Shown one piece after another: positions 51,990-61,653 of a stretch of DNA of 64,000 nucleotides. The notes below the pieces were generated by a model. It was given only the letters and a program-made list of their open reading frames with translations, had not been told where the DNA came from and did no database searches. Numbering within the stretch: position 1 is the stretch's first letter; every line of letters starts with the position of its first letter. The DNA is from JBBQFI01 sp038237805. GTDB lineage: Bacteria; Verrucomicrobiota; Verrucomicrobiia; Chthoniobacterales; UBA10450. A program made the position numbers and the translations under genes. Location of the stretch: NCBI GenBank assembly GCA_038237805.1, contig JBBRYI010000005.1:62001-126000 (forward strand), in the 5' to 3' direction.

Positions 51990-52787
51990 GTGCATCGCTC
52001 CCGTATTTTTTCCTCTTCGTCCGAGCCGCGTTTTTGGTGGCACCGGCGTTCCGGCAGCGATTATGTGCCGCCGATTTATTCCTGCCTCACCGATGATGAA
52101 TGGCAGCTGTTGCAGGAGTGGTATGCCGAAACAAGCAAGCGGGATTGGGCTGGTGAGTGTGCGGTGCCGTTGATGTCACTGCTTCAGGGCCTGATCATGG
52201 GGAACATGATTAGACGGATCGTACAACTTGGCACCTTCGCTGGTTATTCGGCGCTACTGCTTGGTTTCTTTCTCCGACAGATGGAGGCGCGCCATGGACT
52301 CTTTAGTCTGGAGATCGGTAACACGCTTTCTGAGTACACCCGAAGCTGGCTCATACGCGCGGGCCTGGTCGATTTCGTGAAGATCGAACATCGCAGTTCG
52401 CTCGATCCTGCGTCTCCCGGTTTGGCGACGGAGTATCTTCGCGGTAGGCCTGAGCTGATAGTTGTTGATAGCTCGCACGAATACGAAGCGACTATTCGCG
52501 AACTGGAGGCCTGGTATCCGGTATTGACACCTGGCGGTCTTATCGTCCTTCACGACACGAGCAACTTTGCCGTCAGCTTTGATGCCACTCACGCGGGCGG
52601 CGTCGCCCGCGCTTTGAAAGAGTGGCGCAACAAGCACCCGGGCGCAGAGGCCTTTTCTCTCAACGCCGGAATCGATGTGATGGAACCGCCACCGCCCGTT
52701 TATCAGGACGCTTGCGGCGTCGGGTTGATTCAAAAACCGCTCGACAAGGAGGGTGGGACAAGTGAACCGCTGAGGCGCGCGGGCTAA
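51990..52787 (+). CDS. Class I SAM methyltransferase (O-methyltransferase-like)
   Basis: 265 residues from GTG 51990. SAM fold: MIRRIVQLGTFAGYSALLLG (motif I), LFSLEIGNTLSEYTRSWLI, PELIVVDSSHEYEATIRELE (acidic post-motif) and LTPGGLIVLHDTSNFAV. HDTS and DSSHEYE match the Methyltransf_24 group, like the 48447 gene. It ends 2-8 bases before the large glycosyltransferase gene, so it is coupled to it. Probably methylates a glycan residue. Confidence 0.78.
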   Translation: MHRSRIFSSSSEPRFWWHRRSGSDYVPPIYSCLTDDEWQLLQEWYAETSKRDWAGECAVPLMSLLQGLIMGNMIRRIVQLGTFAGYSALLLGFFLRQMEARHGLFSLEIGNTLSEYTRSWLIRAGLVDFVKIEHRSSLDPASPGLATEYLRGRPELIVVDSSHEYEATIRELEAWYPVLTPGGLIVLHDTSNFAVSFDATHAGGVARALKEWRNKHPGAEAFSLNAGIDVMEPPPPVYQDACGVGLIQKPLDKEGGTSEPLRRAG

Positions 52788-52795
52788 GCGTGCGC

Positions 52796-55552
52796 ATGAC
52801 TGCGTTTCCAATCGGCCTAACGAGTATCGTGACAATTCAGAACATGTCGGTAGGAGAAACAAACGACGCGCGATCGCAGGAACGTGTGCTTTTCGTTGCG
52901 CCCGAAACAGGTCCTGGTAACGCAGTAACAGCCATTGCTCATCTGGCTGGTTACCTGAAGCACCACAATTGGAACCCGGCGGTGATGATAGAGAAAGAGG
53001 GCGTAGCGGCGGATCTGTTGCGCACACATGCGATCGAATTTATCATTGAACCAGAGCTATTGGTTGATTCTGAATGCAGCCCCGTCCGCGCTCTCGCGTC
53101 GCGTTTTGATTTAGTGGTGGTTAATGGCATTGCCTCCGAGGGGGCGGTGAGAGCCGCGCTTTCGCAAAATGTGCCAGTTGTTTGGTACTTGCACGAAACC
53201 GTCGCCGACCTCCGGCTCGTCGGAGCAACGCCACAACTACAATCCGCGCTTGGTCAAGCTCACACGATACTCACTCCAACGCGCGCAATAGCGGAAGTGC
53301 TCCAACCTTTCGCACCCGAACCGATTGAAGTTGTGCCCTACGGGATTCCAGAAGTGAAGGCCCACGCGCAGACGGCGGACCGACCTTTCACGTTTCTTGC
53401 GCTGACCGCGGATGAGCCGAACCATGGTCGGAATATTCTGATCGAAGCGATCAACGATTTACATCCAGACCTGCGCTGGTGCGCGCTGTTTCAAATGGCG
53501 GGCGTGCCCTTGGAAAAATTATCGCCCGACGATTTCGCCGCGCTAAGTGCGTCTATGCCGAACTTGCAATTGGTCCTGCCCAAGAGCCGCCAGGAGATCG
53601 TGGATTTGATGAGCAATGCTGACGTTGTTGTGTGTGCATTGCTCGATGAAATGTTGCCAATTGTTTTGCTCGAAGCGATGAGCATGGGCAAGGCGATCAT
53701 CTGCACCGGAGTTAGCGAATGGTTGCAGGATGGCAGGAACGCGCTGCTTGTAACGCCGAAGGATTCGCGTGCGCTCGCCATTGCCCTTGCACGCTGCATT
53801 GCAGATCGCGATCTCGTTGATGCTCTAGGAACCGCGGCCAAACAGACTTTTGTCGAGCATTTTCAGCTGGATGTGTTTGGCCGGCGATTTGTCGCTATCG
53901 CGGAAAAGACAATCGGTCGAGCCGTTAAAAGGACGCCGGCAGATTATGGGGAGTGGGTTGAACTCTATGAAACGCTTGGGCCCGCGGACCGATCCGCCCT
54001 GCGTCGACAACTCAACTCGTTAGGTAGGCAGCCGCTCATCTCGGCCCTACTATCGCTATATAATCCCGATCTGGCGTTGCTCGCGGCCACAATCGATTCC
54101 CTAAAGCAGCAAATCTACGAACACTGGGAGCTATGCATTGCCGACGATGCTTCGACCGACACGCGCGTGCGACCATTTCTTAAGAAGGCCGCAGCCGATG
54201 AGGCACGCATCCGCATAACATTAAGAGAAGAGAAGGGGCAGATGGCTGCGTCTTCGAATTCCGCGCTTGTGCTCGCCACCGGAGAATGGTGCGCGTTTCT
54301 GGATCAGGATGATATGCTTGCCGAGCACGCTCTTGCTAAGATCGCGCTCGAAATCGACGCGCATTCCGAGGCCGGCCTCATCTACTCCGACGAAGATAAA
54401 ATCGATGTGGCGCAGAAGCGTTCCCATCCGTTTTTCAAGACGGATTGGAATCCCGAATTTTTCTTCGGGGAAAATTACGTCGGTCATCTCGCGGTTTACC
54501 GCACGGACGTTTTGCGCGCGATCGGTGGGTTCCGTGAAGAATTCGAAGGCTCCCAGGAATACGACTTGGCTTTGCGTTGCATCGGACGATTGGAATCGGA
54601 GCAGATCCGGCATATCCCACGGGTTCTTTACCACGGGCGCATGGTCTCGGGTCGCGCAGCCGAGAAACCGTATGCGACGGAAACAGCGCGTCGTGCCATC
54701 GCCGATCATCTGCAGCGCGAGGGGATCGCGGGTCGAGCGGAAGCTTGTCCGGGAAACATCGAGTTACATCGTGTCATCTATGACTTGCCCGATCCGGTGC
54801 CGCGCGTAGACATCGTTATACATCGCGTTGAGGGCGCTTGTGCGGGAAAGTGCGCCGAAAGCATTCGTAACCTGACCAACTATCCCAGCTATGAGATCGC
54901 AGTTGCAAACGACCGACTACAACTCAACGAACTGGCCACGGCTACAACCGCTGACATCGTTCTTTTTTTACACGCCGATATTATAGTAATCAACGGCGAC
55001 TGGCTGCGGGAAATGGTTAGTCACGCAGCGCGACCCCAAGTGGGCGCCGTTGGTGCGCGACTTTGGAGGCCGGACGATACCTTACAACATTCTGGTTACA
55101 TTCTCGGTCTCGGTGGGGTAGCGGGCGTGCCGTTTACCACCGCATCGCATGGTCATGCCGGATTCTCCAACTGGACCTGCGGGCAACGTAACTGTTCTGC
55201 GGTGAGTTCCGCATGTCTGGCAACCCGGGCAGCCGTTTTTCGTGAACTCAATGGTTTTGATAATCAAAACCTAACGAGTAATTATCAGGATATAGACTTG
55301 TGCCTCCGTGCAAGGGAGCATGGTTTACAGGTAATCTGGACACCTTACGCGAATCTTGTTCATGACAGAGCCAATAATGACGAGGAAAAGAACGCGGAGA
55401 AGCAGGTGGCATATCAACGCGATACGGCTTACATGCAGGAGCGGTGGGGCGAAGAGCTGCGGAACGACCCATTTTACAGCCCAAATTTATCTCTTCTTCT
55501 ACCGGGCTTCGAACTGGCGTTCCCGCCGCGCTGGTTCTTAAAAGACGTTTAA
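52796..55552 (+). CDS. Two-domain glycosyltransferase (GT4 followed by tandem GT2-like)
   Basis: 918 residues from ATG 52796 (GTG 52790 and ATG 52844 also possible). Residues about 20-360 are a GT4 domain (RVLFVAPETGPGNAVTAIAH, VLLEAMSMGKAIICTGVSEW). From about 395 a GT2 domain starts: ISALLSLYNPDLALLAATID, CIADDASTD, LDQDDMLAEHAL, SDEDKID (metal Asp) and NPEFFFGENYVGHLAVYRTD. A second GT2-like domain follows (FLHADIIVINGDWL, VGARLWRPDDTLQHSGYI, QDIDLCLRAREHGL). The GT2 pair matches the second half of the protein at 58106. Bifunctional sugar transfer onto a surface glycan is likely. Confidence 0.83.
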   Translation: MTAFPIGLTSIVTIQNMSVGETNDARSQERVLFVAPETGPGNAVTAIAHLAGYLKHHNWNPAVMIEKEGVAADLLRTHAIEFIIEPELLVDSECSPVRALASRFDLVVVNGIASEGAVRAALSQNVPVVWYLHETVADLRLVGATPQLQSALGQAHTILTPTRAIAEVLQPFAPEPIEVVPYGIPEVKAHAQTADRPFTFLALTADEPNHGRNILIEAINDLHPDLRWCALFQMAGVPLEKLSPDDFAALSASMPNLQLVLPKSRQEIVDLMSNADVVVCALLDEMLPIVLLEAMSMGKAIICTGVSEWLQDGRNALLVTPKDSRALAIALARCIADRDLVDALGTAAKQTFVEHFQLDVFGRRFVAIAEKTIGRAVKRTPADYGEWVELYETLGPADRSALRRQLNSLGRQPLISALLSLYNPDLALLAATIDSLKQQIYEHWELCIADDASTDTRVRPFLKKAAADEARIRITLREEKGQMAASSNSALVLATGEWCAFLDQDDMLAEHALAKIALEIDAHSEAGLIYSDEDKIDVAQKRSHPFFKTDWNPEFFFGENYVGHLAVYRTDVLRAIGGFREEFEGSQEYDLALRCIGRLESEQIRHIPRVLYHGRMVSGRAAEKPYATETARRAIADHLQREGIAGRAEACPGNIELHRVIYDLPDPVPRVDIVIHRVEGACAGKCAESIRNLTNYPSYEIAVANDRLQLNELATATTADIVLFLHADIIVINGDWLREMVSHAARPQVGAVGARLWRPDDTLQHSGYILGLGGVAGVPFTTASHGHAGFSNWTCGQRNCSAVSSACLATRAAVFRELNGFDNQNLTSNYQDIDLCLRAREHGLQVIWTPYANLVHDRANNDEEKNAEKQVAYQRDTAYMQERWGEELRNDPFYSPNLSLLLPGFELAFPPRWFLKDV

Positions 55553-58092
55553 GGTAGAACTAACTCTGGTCGTCCTGGAAGTTCCGCGCGCGCCATACCG
55601 AATAGCGTTTCGCGCGGTTCAAGTCGCGACACTAGTTCGCCATAACGCTCGAGAAAATGCTCAACTAATTCCGGTTCGAACAAAGTGGTTAGGTTAATCA
55701 TCGAGCGATCGTGGTGACGATACAGACAAAGGACGTTCGGGACAAACGCGACAGCGTAGTCATTCTGAGCAAAGCGCAACCACATGTCGTAATCCTCCCA
55801 GCCAAACCAGCCGATTTGACTTAGGTTGTTATCGTAGCCGCCGAGTTGAAGCAACACGTCGCGACGGAACATGGCCATGGCGTCTATGTAAGGTTGCTGC
55901 ACGAGGATCTGCGGGTCCCAATCGTAATAGGAAAGAAGACCGATGCGATTCGATGTCGTTCCGCGAAAACGGCAAAGCAAGCTGTAGGCGGCGGCGTGAT
56001 TGTTGCGATCGATGGCAGTGAATAGCTGACTGAGGCATTCGGGAAACACAAGGTTGTCAGCATCCATCATAAAGACGTACGGTGCGCGGGCCATGGTAAT
56101 GCCGACGTTCCGGGCATCGGCTAAGCCGGTATTGAGGTGTTTGGAAACGATGCGAACGGGAAGCTTACTTAGGTCTTGATGGCTGCGTGCATGTACCAGC
56201 GAATCGTCAGCGGAAGCATCGTTCACAATAACTATTTCAGCCGGCGCGAAAAGCTTTGCCGTCGATCGGTCGATACTCGTCAGGCATTCGCGAATGTGAT
56301 GGGCGTAGTTAAACAGCGTAACTACGATGGACAACTTAGGCGCGGTTGATTGCAGATAAGCAGCGTTATCGTACAAATCCCAAGCCGGTTGCCCTTTCAT
56401 GCGTCTGGATTCTTGTTCGCACCACCTTTCCTTGTAGGCCTCTCGCTTGGCGATGGCGAAAGGTCGCGAAGGAGTTTCAAGCTCGGTTAGAAGCGAGTCG
56501 ACAGGTAACGGTTGTTTTTTGCGTAACAGGCTCTTCAGGTCCGCAGTTACAGCATCTCTGAGTTGTTGAGTGCGCCGCTTACGAAAGGTTTGGCTTAATG
56601 CCGGCGGCAGCGGCGATGGCGTGGCGTCTGCCACCTCAGATCTCGCACGACCGGATTCCAGATCGAGCAGGAAATCTCCGCATGCCTGCGCTTGTCGCTG
56701 CTCCGTGCGGGCGAAGTCGCATCCTGCTTGGGCGATAGCTTCAGCTTCCTTCGGATGAGCAAGATAGTAATCGCAGCAGGCAATCAAATCCTCGCGCTCC
56801 GCCATAACGAAGTGTTTACCTGGTACGAGATCACCGTATCCCTCGGAAGTTTCCGTAATGAGGCAGCATTGGTTAGCCAGTGCGACTAACGCGCGGTGCC
56901 ACTCAAAATACTTTCGCTCGGAATAATGGATGTTGAGTAAGACCCTGCTTACGCTCAGTAACTCATTGCGTTGCTTCTCGCTCAGATAGCTCCTGGTTGT
57001 CTTAGTTTTAGCGAAGCCAAGCGGGACAAACCGGATATGGCAGCGGTGCTCTGCGAAGAACGGCGCATACTCCGCGAAATATTTATCGCGTCGCGGCGTC
57101 ATCACGCCAAGAAATGTGATCGCGGTTTGCCTCTGTGTGTGCGGAACGGCGTTGGGCGCCGCAAGCATTTCGTGGTGACCGAGACGAAAATGATAACTTT
57201 TAATGCCGCGTGCCTGATAAGCAGCCACACCTAGTGAGTTAAGATCAGCTACGGCGCGCGCTTTCTCTGCCCAGGGAAGATTGTTGTGAAACCATCCCGT
57301 CTCAGGCTGCTCAGTGCAGAAAAGGACGACATTTTTGGTAAGTTCGCGTGCTTCTTCCGCGGAAACCTTCTCGGTTAGATACAGGTTATAGTATTCATGC
57401 GGGGTAACTACAACTTGCAAGGTGTCCGGTTCTGGATTTCTCGCCGGGGGTTGATCGAGAAGGAGCTGGGAGTCGCATCCGAGTTCGCGAAATCCAGCCG
57501 CTATCAACCGGCCTATCTCCAGGATAAAGAGATTGGACTTGCTCGTGGCGAAAAGATTTACTCGCTTTGTAGAAACCGACTTGGACTCAAGAATAGAAAC
57601 ACCGGATGTCGCTGGCTGGAGACGATCTTGTGTTATCTTCTTATTCGCATAGTGCTGTTGCAGGTAAGCGATAAGGAATGTGCGAAGATGTCCAAATCCG
57701 AGCTTGCTTAGAAGGAGAAGTGGATAAGCGGAAATAACGGCAGTATCGAAGCTGCGCCAGTTGCGATTTTCATCGCGCACTTGCAAATCAAAACGGTTAA
57801 GGCCGAGGTGCAACCGCAGCTCCAAGAGAAACCCACTTGCCTTTGCCTCCGGTAGATGAGGAAACGCCGATGCCACGTCCAGTCGGCTTCTTTTTCGGCG
57901 AGCAGCAAAGATTTCGCGCCGAGCCAGCGGTCGCTTTGACACTGCACGTATTCCTGTGACAGGTTTCCCCTGCGGATGCAGGAGCCATCCGCTCAAATCG
58001 TAAGTGTCCCCAAAAACCCGCTGCTTGATGGGCGCATCAAAACGAAAGACGTATTCCGTTGCTGCACTCGCTGAGCGCGAAGAATGGCTCAT
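55549..58092 (-). CDS. Multidomain glycosyltransferase: GW beta domain, GT-B-like, GT2
   Basis: 847 residues. N-terminal domain (about 10-120) with DLSGWLLHPQGKPVTGIRAV, beta-sandwich-like. A middle GT-B-like half lies at about 170-470 (SNLFILEIGRLIAAGFRELGC, FCTEQPETGWFHNNLPW, FLGVMTPRRDKYFAEYAPFF). The C-terminal GT2 (about 600-830) has LSIVVTLFNYAHHIRECLTSI, VIVNDASADDSLV and MMDADNLVFPECLS, and closes with WFGWEDYDMWLRFAQND. Convergent with the previous gene (4-base overlap of stops) and 13 bases downstream of the next. Confidence 0.82.
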   Translation of the reverse strand: MSHSSRSASAATEYVFRFDAPIKQRVFGDTYDLSGWLLHPQGKPVTGIRAVSKRPLARREIFAARRKRSRLDVASAFPHLPEAKASGFLLELRLHLGLNRFDLQVRDENRNWRSFDTAVISAYPLLLLSKLGFGHLRTFLIAYLQQHYANKKITQDRLQPATSGVSILESKSVSTKRVNLFATSKSNLFILEIGRLIAAGFRELGCDSQLLLDQPPARNPEPDTLQVVVTPHEYYNLYLTEKVSAEEARELTKNVVLFCTEQPETGWFHNNLPWAEKARAVADLNSLGVAAYQARGIKSYHFRLGHHEMLAAPNAVPHTQRQTAITFLGVMTPRRDKYFAEYAPFFAEHRCHIRFVPLGFAKTKTTRSYLSEKQRNELLSVSRVLLNIHYSERKYFEWHRALVALANQCCLITETSEGYGDLVPGKHFVMAEREDLIACCDYYLAHPKEAEAIAQAGCDFARTEQRQAQACGDFLLDLESGRARSEVADATPSPLPPALSQTFRKRRTQQLRDAVTADLKSLLRKKQPLPVDSLLTELETPSRPFAIAKREAYKERWCEQESRRMKGQPAWDLYDNAAYLQSTAPKLSIVVTLFNYAHHIRECLTSIDRSTAKLFAPAEIVIVNDASADDSLVHARSHQDLSKLPVRIVSKHLNTGLADARNVGITMARAPYVFMMDADNLVFPECLSQLFTAIDRNNHAAAYSLLCRFRGTTSNRIGLLSYYDWDPQILVQQPYIDAMAMFRRDVLLQLGGYDNNLSQIGWFGWEDYDMWLRFAQNDYAVAFVPNVLCLYRHHDRSMINLTTLFEPELVEHFLERYGELVSRLEPRETLFGMARAELPGRPELVLP

Positions 58093-58105
58093 GGCAGGAA
58101 CGCGA

Positions 58106-60619
58106 TCAGGTAGTTTGCCACGGTTTCGATACTCTCGGTGGGAATGCGAGAGTAAAAAGGTTGTCCCCTAACGCAAGGTTCGGATTGTAACAGGGATCGG
58201 CCCTGAGCGCGTCTTCCCATTTCTGTTGCATATAGCCAACCTCCGCCAGAAAACGTTGTTGCTTGTTCAGTGTATCTTCAAACCCGCGACTGACCGATTC
58301 ATGATGGTAAAACTCGGCATGCGGCGTCCAGACGACGCGTAATCCTTTTTCGCGAAGTCGAAGACAAAAATCTACGTCATTAAAAGCGATCGGCAGATTC
58401 ACTTCGTCGAGGCCACCTACAGCGAGATAGACATCTTTTTTTAAAACCATGCACGCTGCCGTGACGGCGGAAAAGTTCTGGGTCAAGTGCGCGCGCCCAA
58501 AAGAGATGTCGTCGTCACCTAGCTTGGGTTGGGTGTGTCCGGCAATGCCGCCGGCGCCAAGGATAACTCCACCGTGCTGGATGGTTTTGTCGGGATACGA
58601 AAGTCGGGCCCCGACTGCGCCGATCTCACCGCGCAAGGCATGCCCGACCATCTCGCTCAGCCAATCACGATTGATGACTTCCAGGTCGTTATTGAGCAAT
58701 GCGAGCAGTGTGCCGTGAGCCATGTCTGCACCGATGTTATTAAGCTTGCTGTAATTGAAGAGGCCATTCACGCGGTGCACACGTACCCGTTCGTTCGAAC
58801 CTAACGAGTAAAAGTAATCAGAAGTTGCCTGCTCGGAGCTTTCATTATCCAGCACGATCACCTCATAGTTGGGGTAATCGGTCTTGGTGAAAATACTTTC
58901 CAGGCATTTCCGCAGCAGAACGGCTTGATCGCGCGTTGGGATAATTAGCGAGACCAGCGGTGGAATGGGCGGAAGCGGATAGCTCACACGCTGATAGATG
59001 CCATGCGGCACGACCGAAGCATCTACTCCAATACGATCAAAATGCTCCTGCACGGCGCGAATCGCAGCCGTATGCGCGTAAGGTTTGGCGGCGGCGAATC
59101 GCGCCGTGCTTTGCTCGATACTTCGCCAGTGATACAAGACGTGCGGAACGTGGCGGATGCGGGACGAATCGATTTGCTCAATGCAGCGCAAGGTCAGGTC
59201 GTAATCCTGCGAACCTTCATATCTAAGGCGGAACCCGCCGACCTTGCGCACAAGGTCACTTCGATAAACACAAAGATGCGCGATGTAATTTTGCGAAGTA
59301 AAGAGATCCGGGTTCCAATCAGGTTTGAAGTAAGGAGCGGTGCGAACCCCTTTTTGATCGATCTTGTCTTCGTCGCTATAAAGTAATTGCAGATCGGGCG
59401 CGCGGTTGAGTTCCACGGCGTTGAAGTAAAGCGCGGTAGGCGCGAGCTCGTCGTCGTGGTCGAGCAGCGCGATGAAATCTCCGGTAGCCAATGCGAGCGC
59501 GTCGTTTGATGCGGCCGAGATGTGCCCGCGCTCTGATCGGCGCGATACTTTGATGCGCGAATCACGACGAGCCTGCCTTTGCAGAAAAGGCCAGATGCGC
59601 GGATCGGACGAGGCATCATCAACGATGCACAATTCCCAGTGCGGATAGAGCTGTCCTCGGACCGACGCAATAGCCCGGCGCAACCACTTCAGGTTTGTAT
59701 TGTAAGCGGGAAGCAAGACCGAGAAGCGCGGAGGGTGAGCGAACTGCGCGATGTGACGCTTGATTTCTTTTCGATCGCGTTGCGTTAGCCGTTCATAACG
59801 CCGGATCCACAACGAATAATTGCCGATTGCTTCGTTACTTTCCTGCCAGCGCTTCCAGAAAAACGGACCGCGCACACGTCGCCGGTAAAATGCCTCCCAC
59901 TCTTTCCCGCCGCGCCGCGCTTCCAATGTGAGCGTGGAGAAACCTGGCGGGAATGTTGCATCGAGCGCGAACCCGCTACGTAACGCGCCTGGATTCTCAA
60001 GGGTGACGGCCACATCAGGCCGCGGCAAAGCATAAGTGGCTGCGAAAATCTTTTCTCCAACGCGTGCGCGAATTTCGGTGATGGCCGGCGCTTCCCTGGT
60101 AAAGCACCAGCCGCAAATGCGGACTTGCCGCGCCGTTTTCGACCAGTCGTTAGGCAAATCGAACCACAAAGTGTAAACGTCATCCGCATCGACCTTGCAC
60201 CACTGGCGCTGACCTGCGTGAGGTAAGATTGATCCCCGGACGCGGCGGGTAAAAACCTGTTGCCAGTTTTCATTGGGACCGGCGGCTTCGAGAACGAGCC
60301 GGGCTGAGCCGGAGGGCAAGAAGAGAGGAAGGGTGAATCCACACAGCAGTGGCGCGTTTGGCTTGCCGACATGCTCCACGACGTCTGGTCGTTCTTGATC
60401 GAAGCGGCCCTGGAATATTCTGCCGCGGAGGCGCGCCCGAATGGATTGCAGCGGCGCTCCTTTTTTTTCCACGCACCAACCGGCGAGTCGCAACCATCGA
60501 ACTTTCGGATCCCAGACGGTCGGCTCGTCGAGATAGAAACGAAATCTCGGACGCGGCTGAGACTTTTTTCCTGCAGCGGGTCGCGCAGTTTCGCGTGGCT
60601 TGCTTTGAGTTTGCGGCAT
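58106..60619 (-). CDS. Glycosyltransferase with two GW beta domains and tandem GT2
   Basis: 837 residues. Two tandem beta domains at about 25-135 (LRLAGWCVEKKGAPLQSIRA) and about 145-250 (VRICGWCFTREAPAITEIRA), each followed by V-RRVRG. Then GT2 domain 1 (about 290-510): FSVLLPAYNTNLKWLRRAI, CIVDDASSD, LLDHDDELAPTALYF, YSDEDKID. GT2 domain 2 (about 565-800): VSLIIPTRDQAVLLRKCLE, VLDNESSE, LLNNDLEVINRDWLSEM, NDVDFCLRLREKGLRV. Domain 2's ASP dyad NND is the metal site. The pair GT2-GT2 is paralogous to the C-terminal half of the gene at 52796. Together with 55549 and 60664 it forms a coupled run on this strand. Confidence 0.85.
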   Translation of the reverse strand: MPQTQSKPRETARPAAGKKSQPRPRFRFYLDEPTVWDPKVRWLRLAGWCVEKKGAPLQSIRARLRGRIFQGRFDQERPDVVEHVGKPNAPLLCGFTLPLFLPSGSARLVLEAAGPNENWQQVFTRRVRGSILPHAGQRQWCKVDADDVYTLWFDLPNDWSKTARQVRICGWCFTREAPAITEIRARVGEKIFAATYALPRPDVAVTLENPGALRSGFALDATFPPGFSTLTLEARRGGKEWEAFYRRRVRGPFFWKRWQESNEAIGNYSLWIRRYERLTQRDRKEIKRHIAQFAHPPRFSVLLPAYNTNLKWLRRAIASVRGQLYPHWELCIVDDASSDPRIWPFLQRQARRDSRIKVSRRSERGHISAASNDALALATGDFIALLDHDDELAPTALYFNAVELNRAPDLQLLYSDEDKIDQKGVRTAPYFKPDWNPDLFTSQNYIAHLCVYRSDLVRKVGGFRLRYEGSQDYDLTLRCIEQIDSSRIRHVPHVLYHWRSIEQSTARFAAAKPYAHTAAIRAVQEHFDRIGVDASVVPHGIYQRVSYPLPPIPPLVSLIIPTRDQAVLLRKCLESIFTKTDYPNYEVIVLDNESSEQATSDYFYSLGSNERVRVHRVNGLFNYSKLNNIGADMAHGTLLALLNNDLEVINRDWLSEMVGHALRGEIGAVGARLSYPDKTIQHGGVILGAGGIAGHTQPKLGDDDISFGRAHLTQNFSAVTAACMVLKKDVYLAVGGLDEVNLPIAFNDVDFCLRLREKGLRVVWTPHAEFYHHESVSRGFEDTLNKQQRFLAEVGYMQQKWEDALRADPCYNPNLALGDNLFTLAFPPRVSKPWQTT

Positions 60620-60663
60620 TCTAGCTGCGCCACTTTCGCAGCGCGTTGTTGGATCCGGAACGG

Positions 60664-61476
60664 TCAGGCTGGTTTTCGCGCGATTAGTTCAAACCCGGCC
60701 GCGACGCGTTGTTGCAGGTGCTGCGGCAAATTTTGCAAAAGATCGAAGCCCGGTGGCGGATCGCTCTGGCGCGCCCAAAAGCTTGCCCATTGGCCGAGCG
60801 ACGTTTCGCTAATTAGCTTTTGATTCTCTGCCGATGAGTCGGCCGCGCGCACGCTTTCCATTACATTCGACATTAGGAACGCGAGCATATAGGCCGGAGA
60901 AAAATTTGCGCTGACGTGACAGCGTTCGACCTCGAATTGAGTAAACCACTCGCGCACGCCATAGGCGGTCGCGTTGTAGAAATGCGCCGGCTCCTCGTGA
61001 AGCGCTTGCAAAAAGGCGGTGTGAATCGCGACCGATCCCGATGGTTTGAGAACGCGAAAAATTTCGGCTGCCGCCGCTTTCGGGTCGTGCAGGTGCTCGA
61101 AAACATTGAAGGCAAAAACACGATCGAAAACGTGATCGCGAAAGGGCAACTGATGCGCATCGCCCACGACATCAGTGTGACGAAAAATCTTATGCTCGAA
61201 TTCGACACAGTTCGAATAGCGTGTCGCGGTCGCGCCCGCCCCAATATGCAGGATCAAGTCTTTCCCTTCGCGTAGGATAGTTTCGTATTCGGCGCCGAGG
61301 GGATTGCTTTTGTGTTCGGCGGAAACGATTTCGACTTCCTCAGAGAGGAAAAGCGCAACGCCATTTCGCAGGGCGAAGAAATGCCCGCAACCTTTGCAGC
61401 TCAGCTGATTGGGCAGTGAGAGAATGGCGCCATGACAATCGGGACAGGCGAGAATCGACAGAAGACGCGCGTTCAC
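60664..61476 (-). CDS. SAM methyltransferase with N-terminal zinc ribbon (Trm112-like)
   Basis: 270 residues. N-terminal zinc ribbon CPDCHGAILSLPNQLSCKGCGHFFALRNG with two Cys-x2-Cys pairs, like Trm112 and methyltransferases of glycan clusters. Methyltransf_11 core: LILHIGAGATATRYSNCVEF (motif I), DVVGDAHQLPFRDHVFDRVFAFNVFEHL and LKPSGSVAIHTAFL. Target unknown. Upstream of the large GT gene by 44 bases on the same strand. Confidence 0.82.
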   Translation of the reverse strand: MNARLLSILACPDCHGAILSLPNQLSCKGCGHFFALRNGVALFLSEEVEIVSAEHKSNPLGAEYETILREGKDLILHIGAGATATRYSNCVEFEHKIFRHTDVVGDAHQLPFRDHVFDRVFAFNVFEHLHDPKAAAAEIFRVLKPSGSVAIHTAFLQALHEEPAHFYNATAYGVREWFTQFEVERCHVSANFSPAYMLAFLMSNVMESVRAADSSAENQKLISETSLGQWASFWARQSDPPPGFDLLQNLPQHLQQRVAAGFELIARKPA

Positions 61477-61653
61477 ATTTCTAAAATTGGGCGAGCAATC
61501 TCATTACGTCCATCGGAAGATCAGCTTGGATTACCTCCCGAACTTCGAGGTGCGTATTTTTTCATCGTGGCTCCCCATTCGTCGGCGTTTTGCGGCCGAC
61601 GAGTCACCGTGATGATAGGATTGGCGGTGGCGTATCGAGTCGGGGGTGCAGCT

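Larger units (their letters stand above)
490..60155. repeat. Dispersed DNA word CGTTAGGC (nonamer TCGTTAGGC), 29 exact copies
   Basis: Exact copies by hand at start positions 490, 6232, 10017, 12479, 13489, 14631, 14653, 19243, 20002, 21012, 23019, 23640, 24132, 24500, 26369, 27932, 29326, 30228, 31161, 35810, 36920, 38616, 40046, 42258, 45484, 49031, 51317, 52815 and 60148 (19 as CGTTAGGC, 10 as its complement, relative to this strand). 27 of 29 have T before the C. All fall in genes or gene fragments. It is read as PNE/PND, SLG/PLG, RLT/GLT or VRL, so it is a DNA signal, not a peptide motif. Confidence 0.85.
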
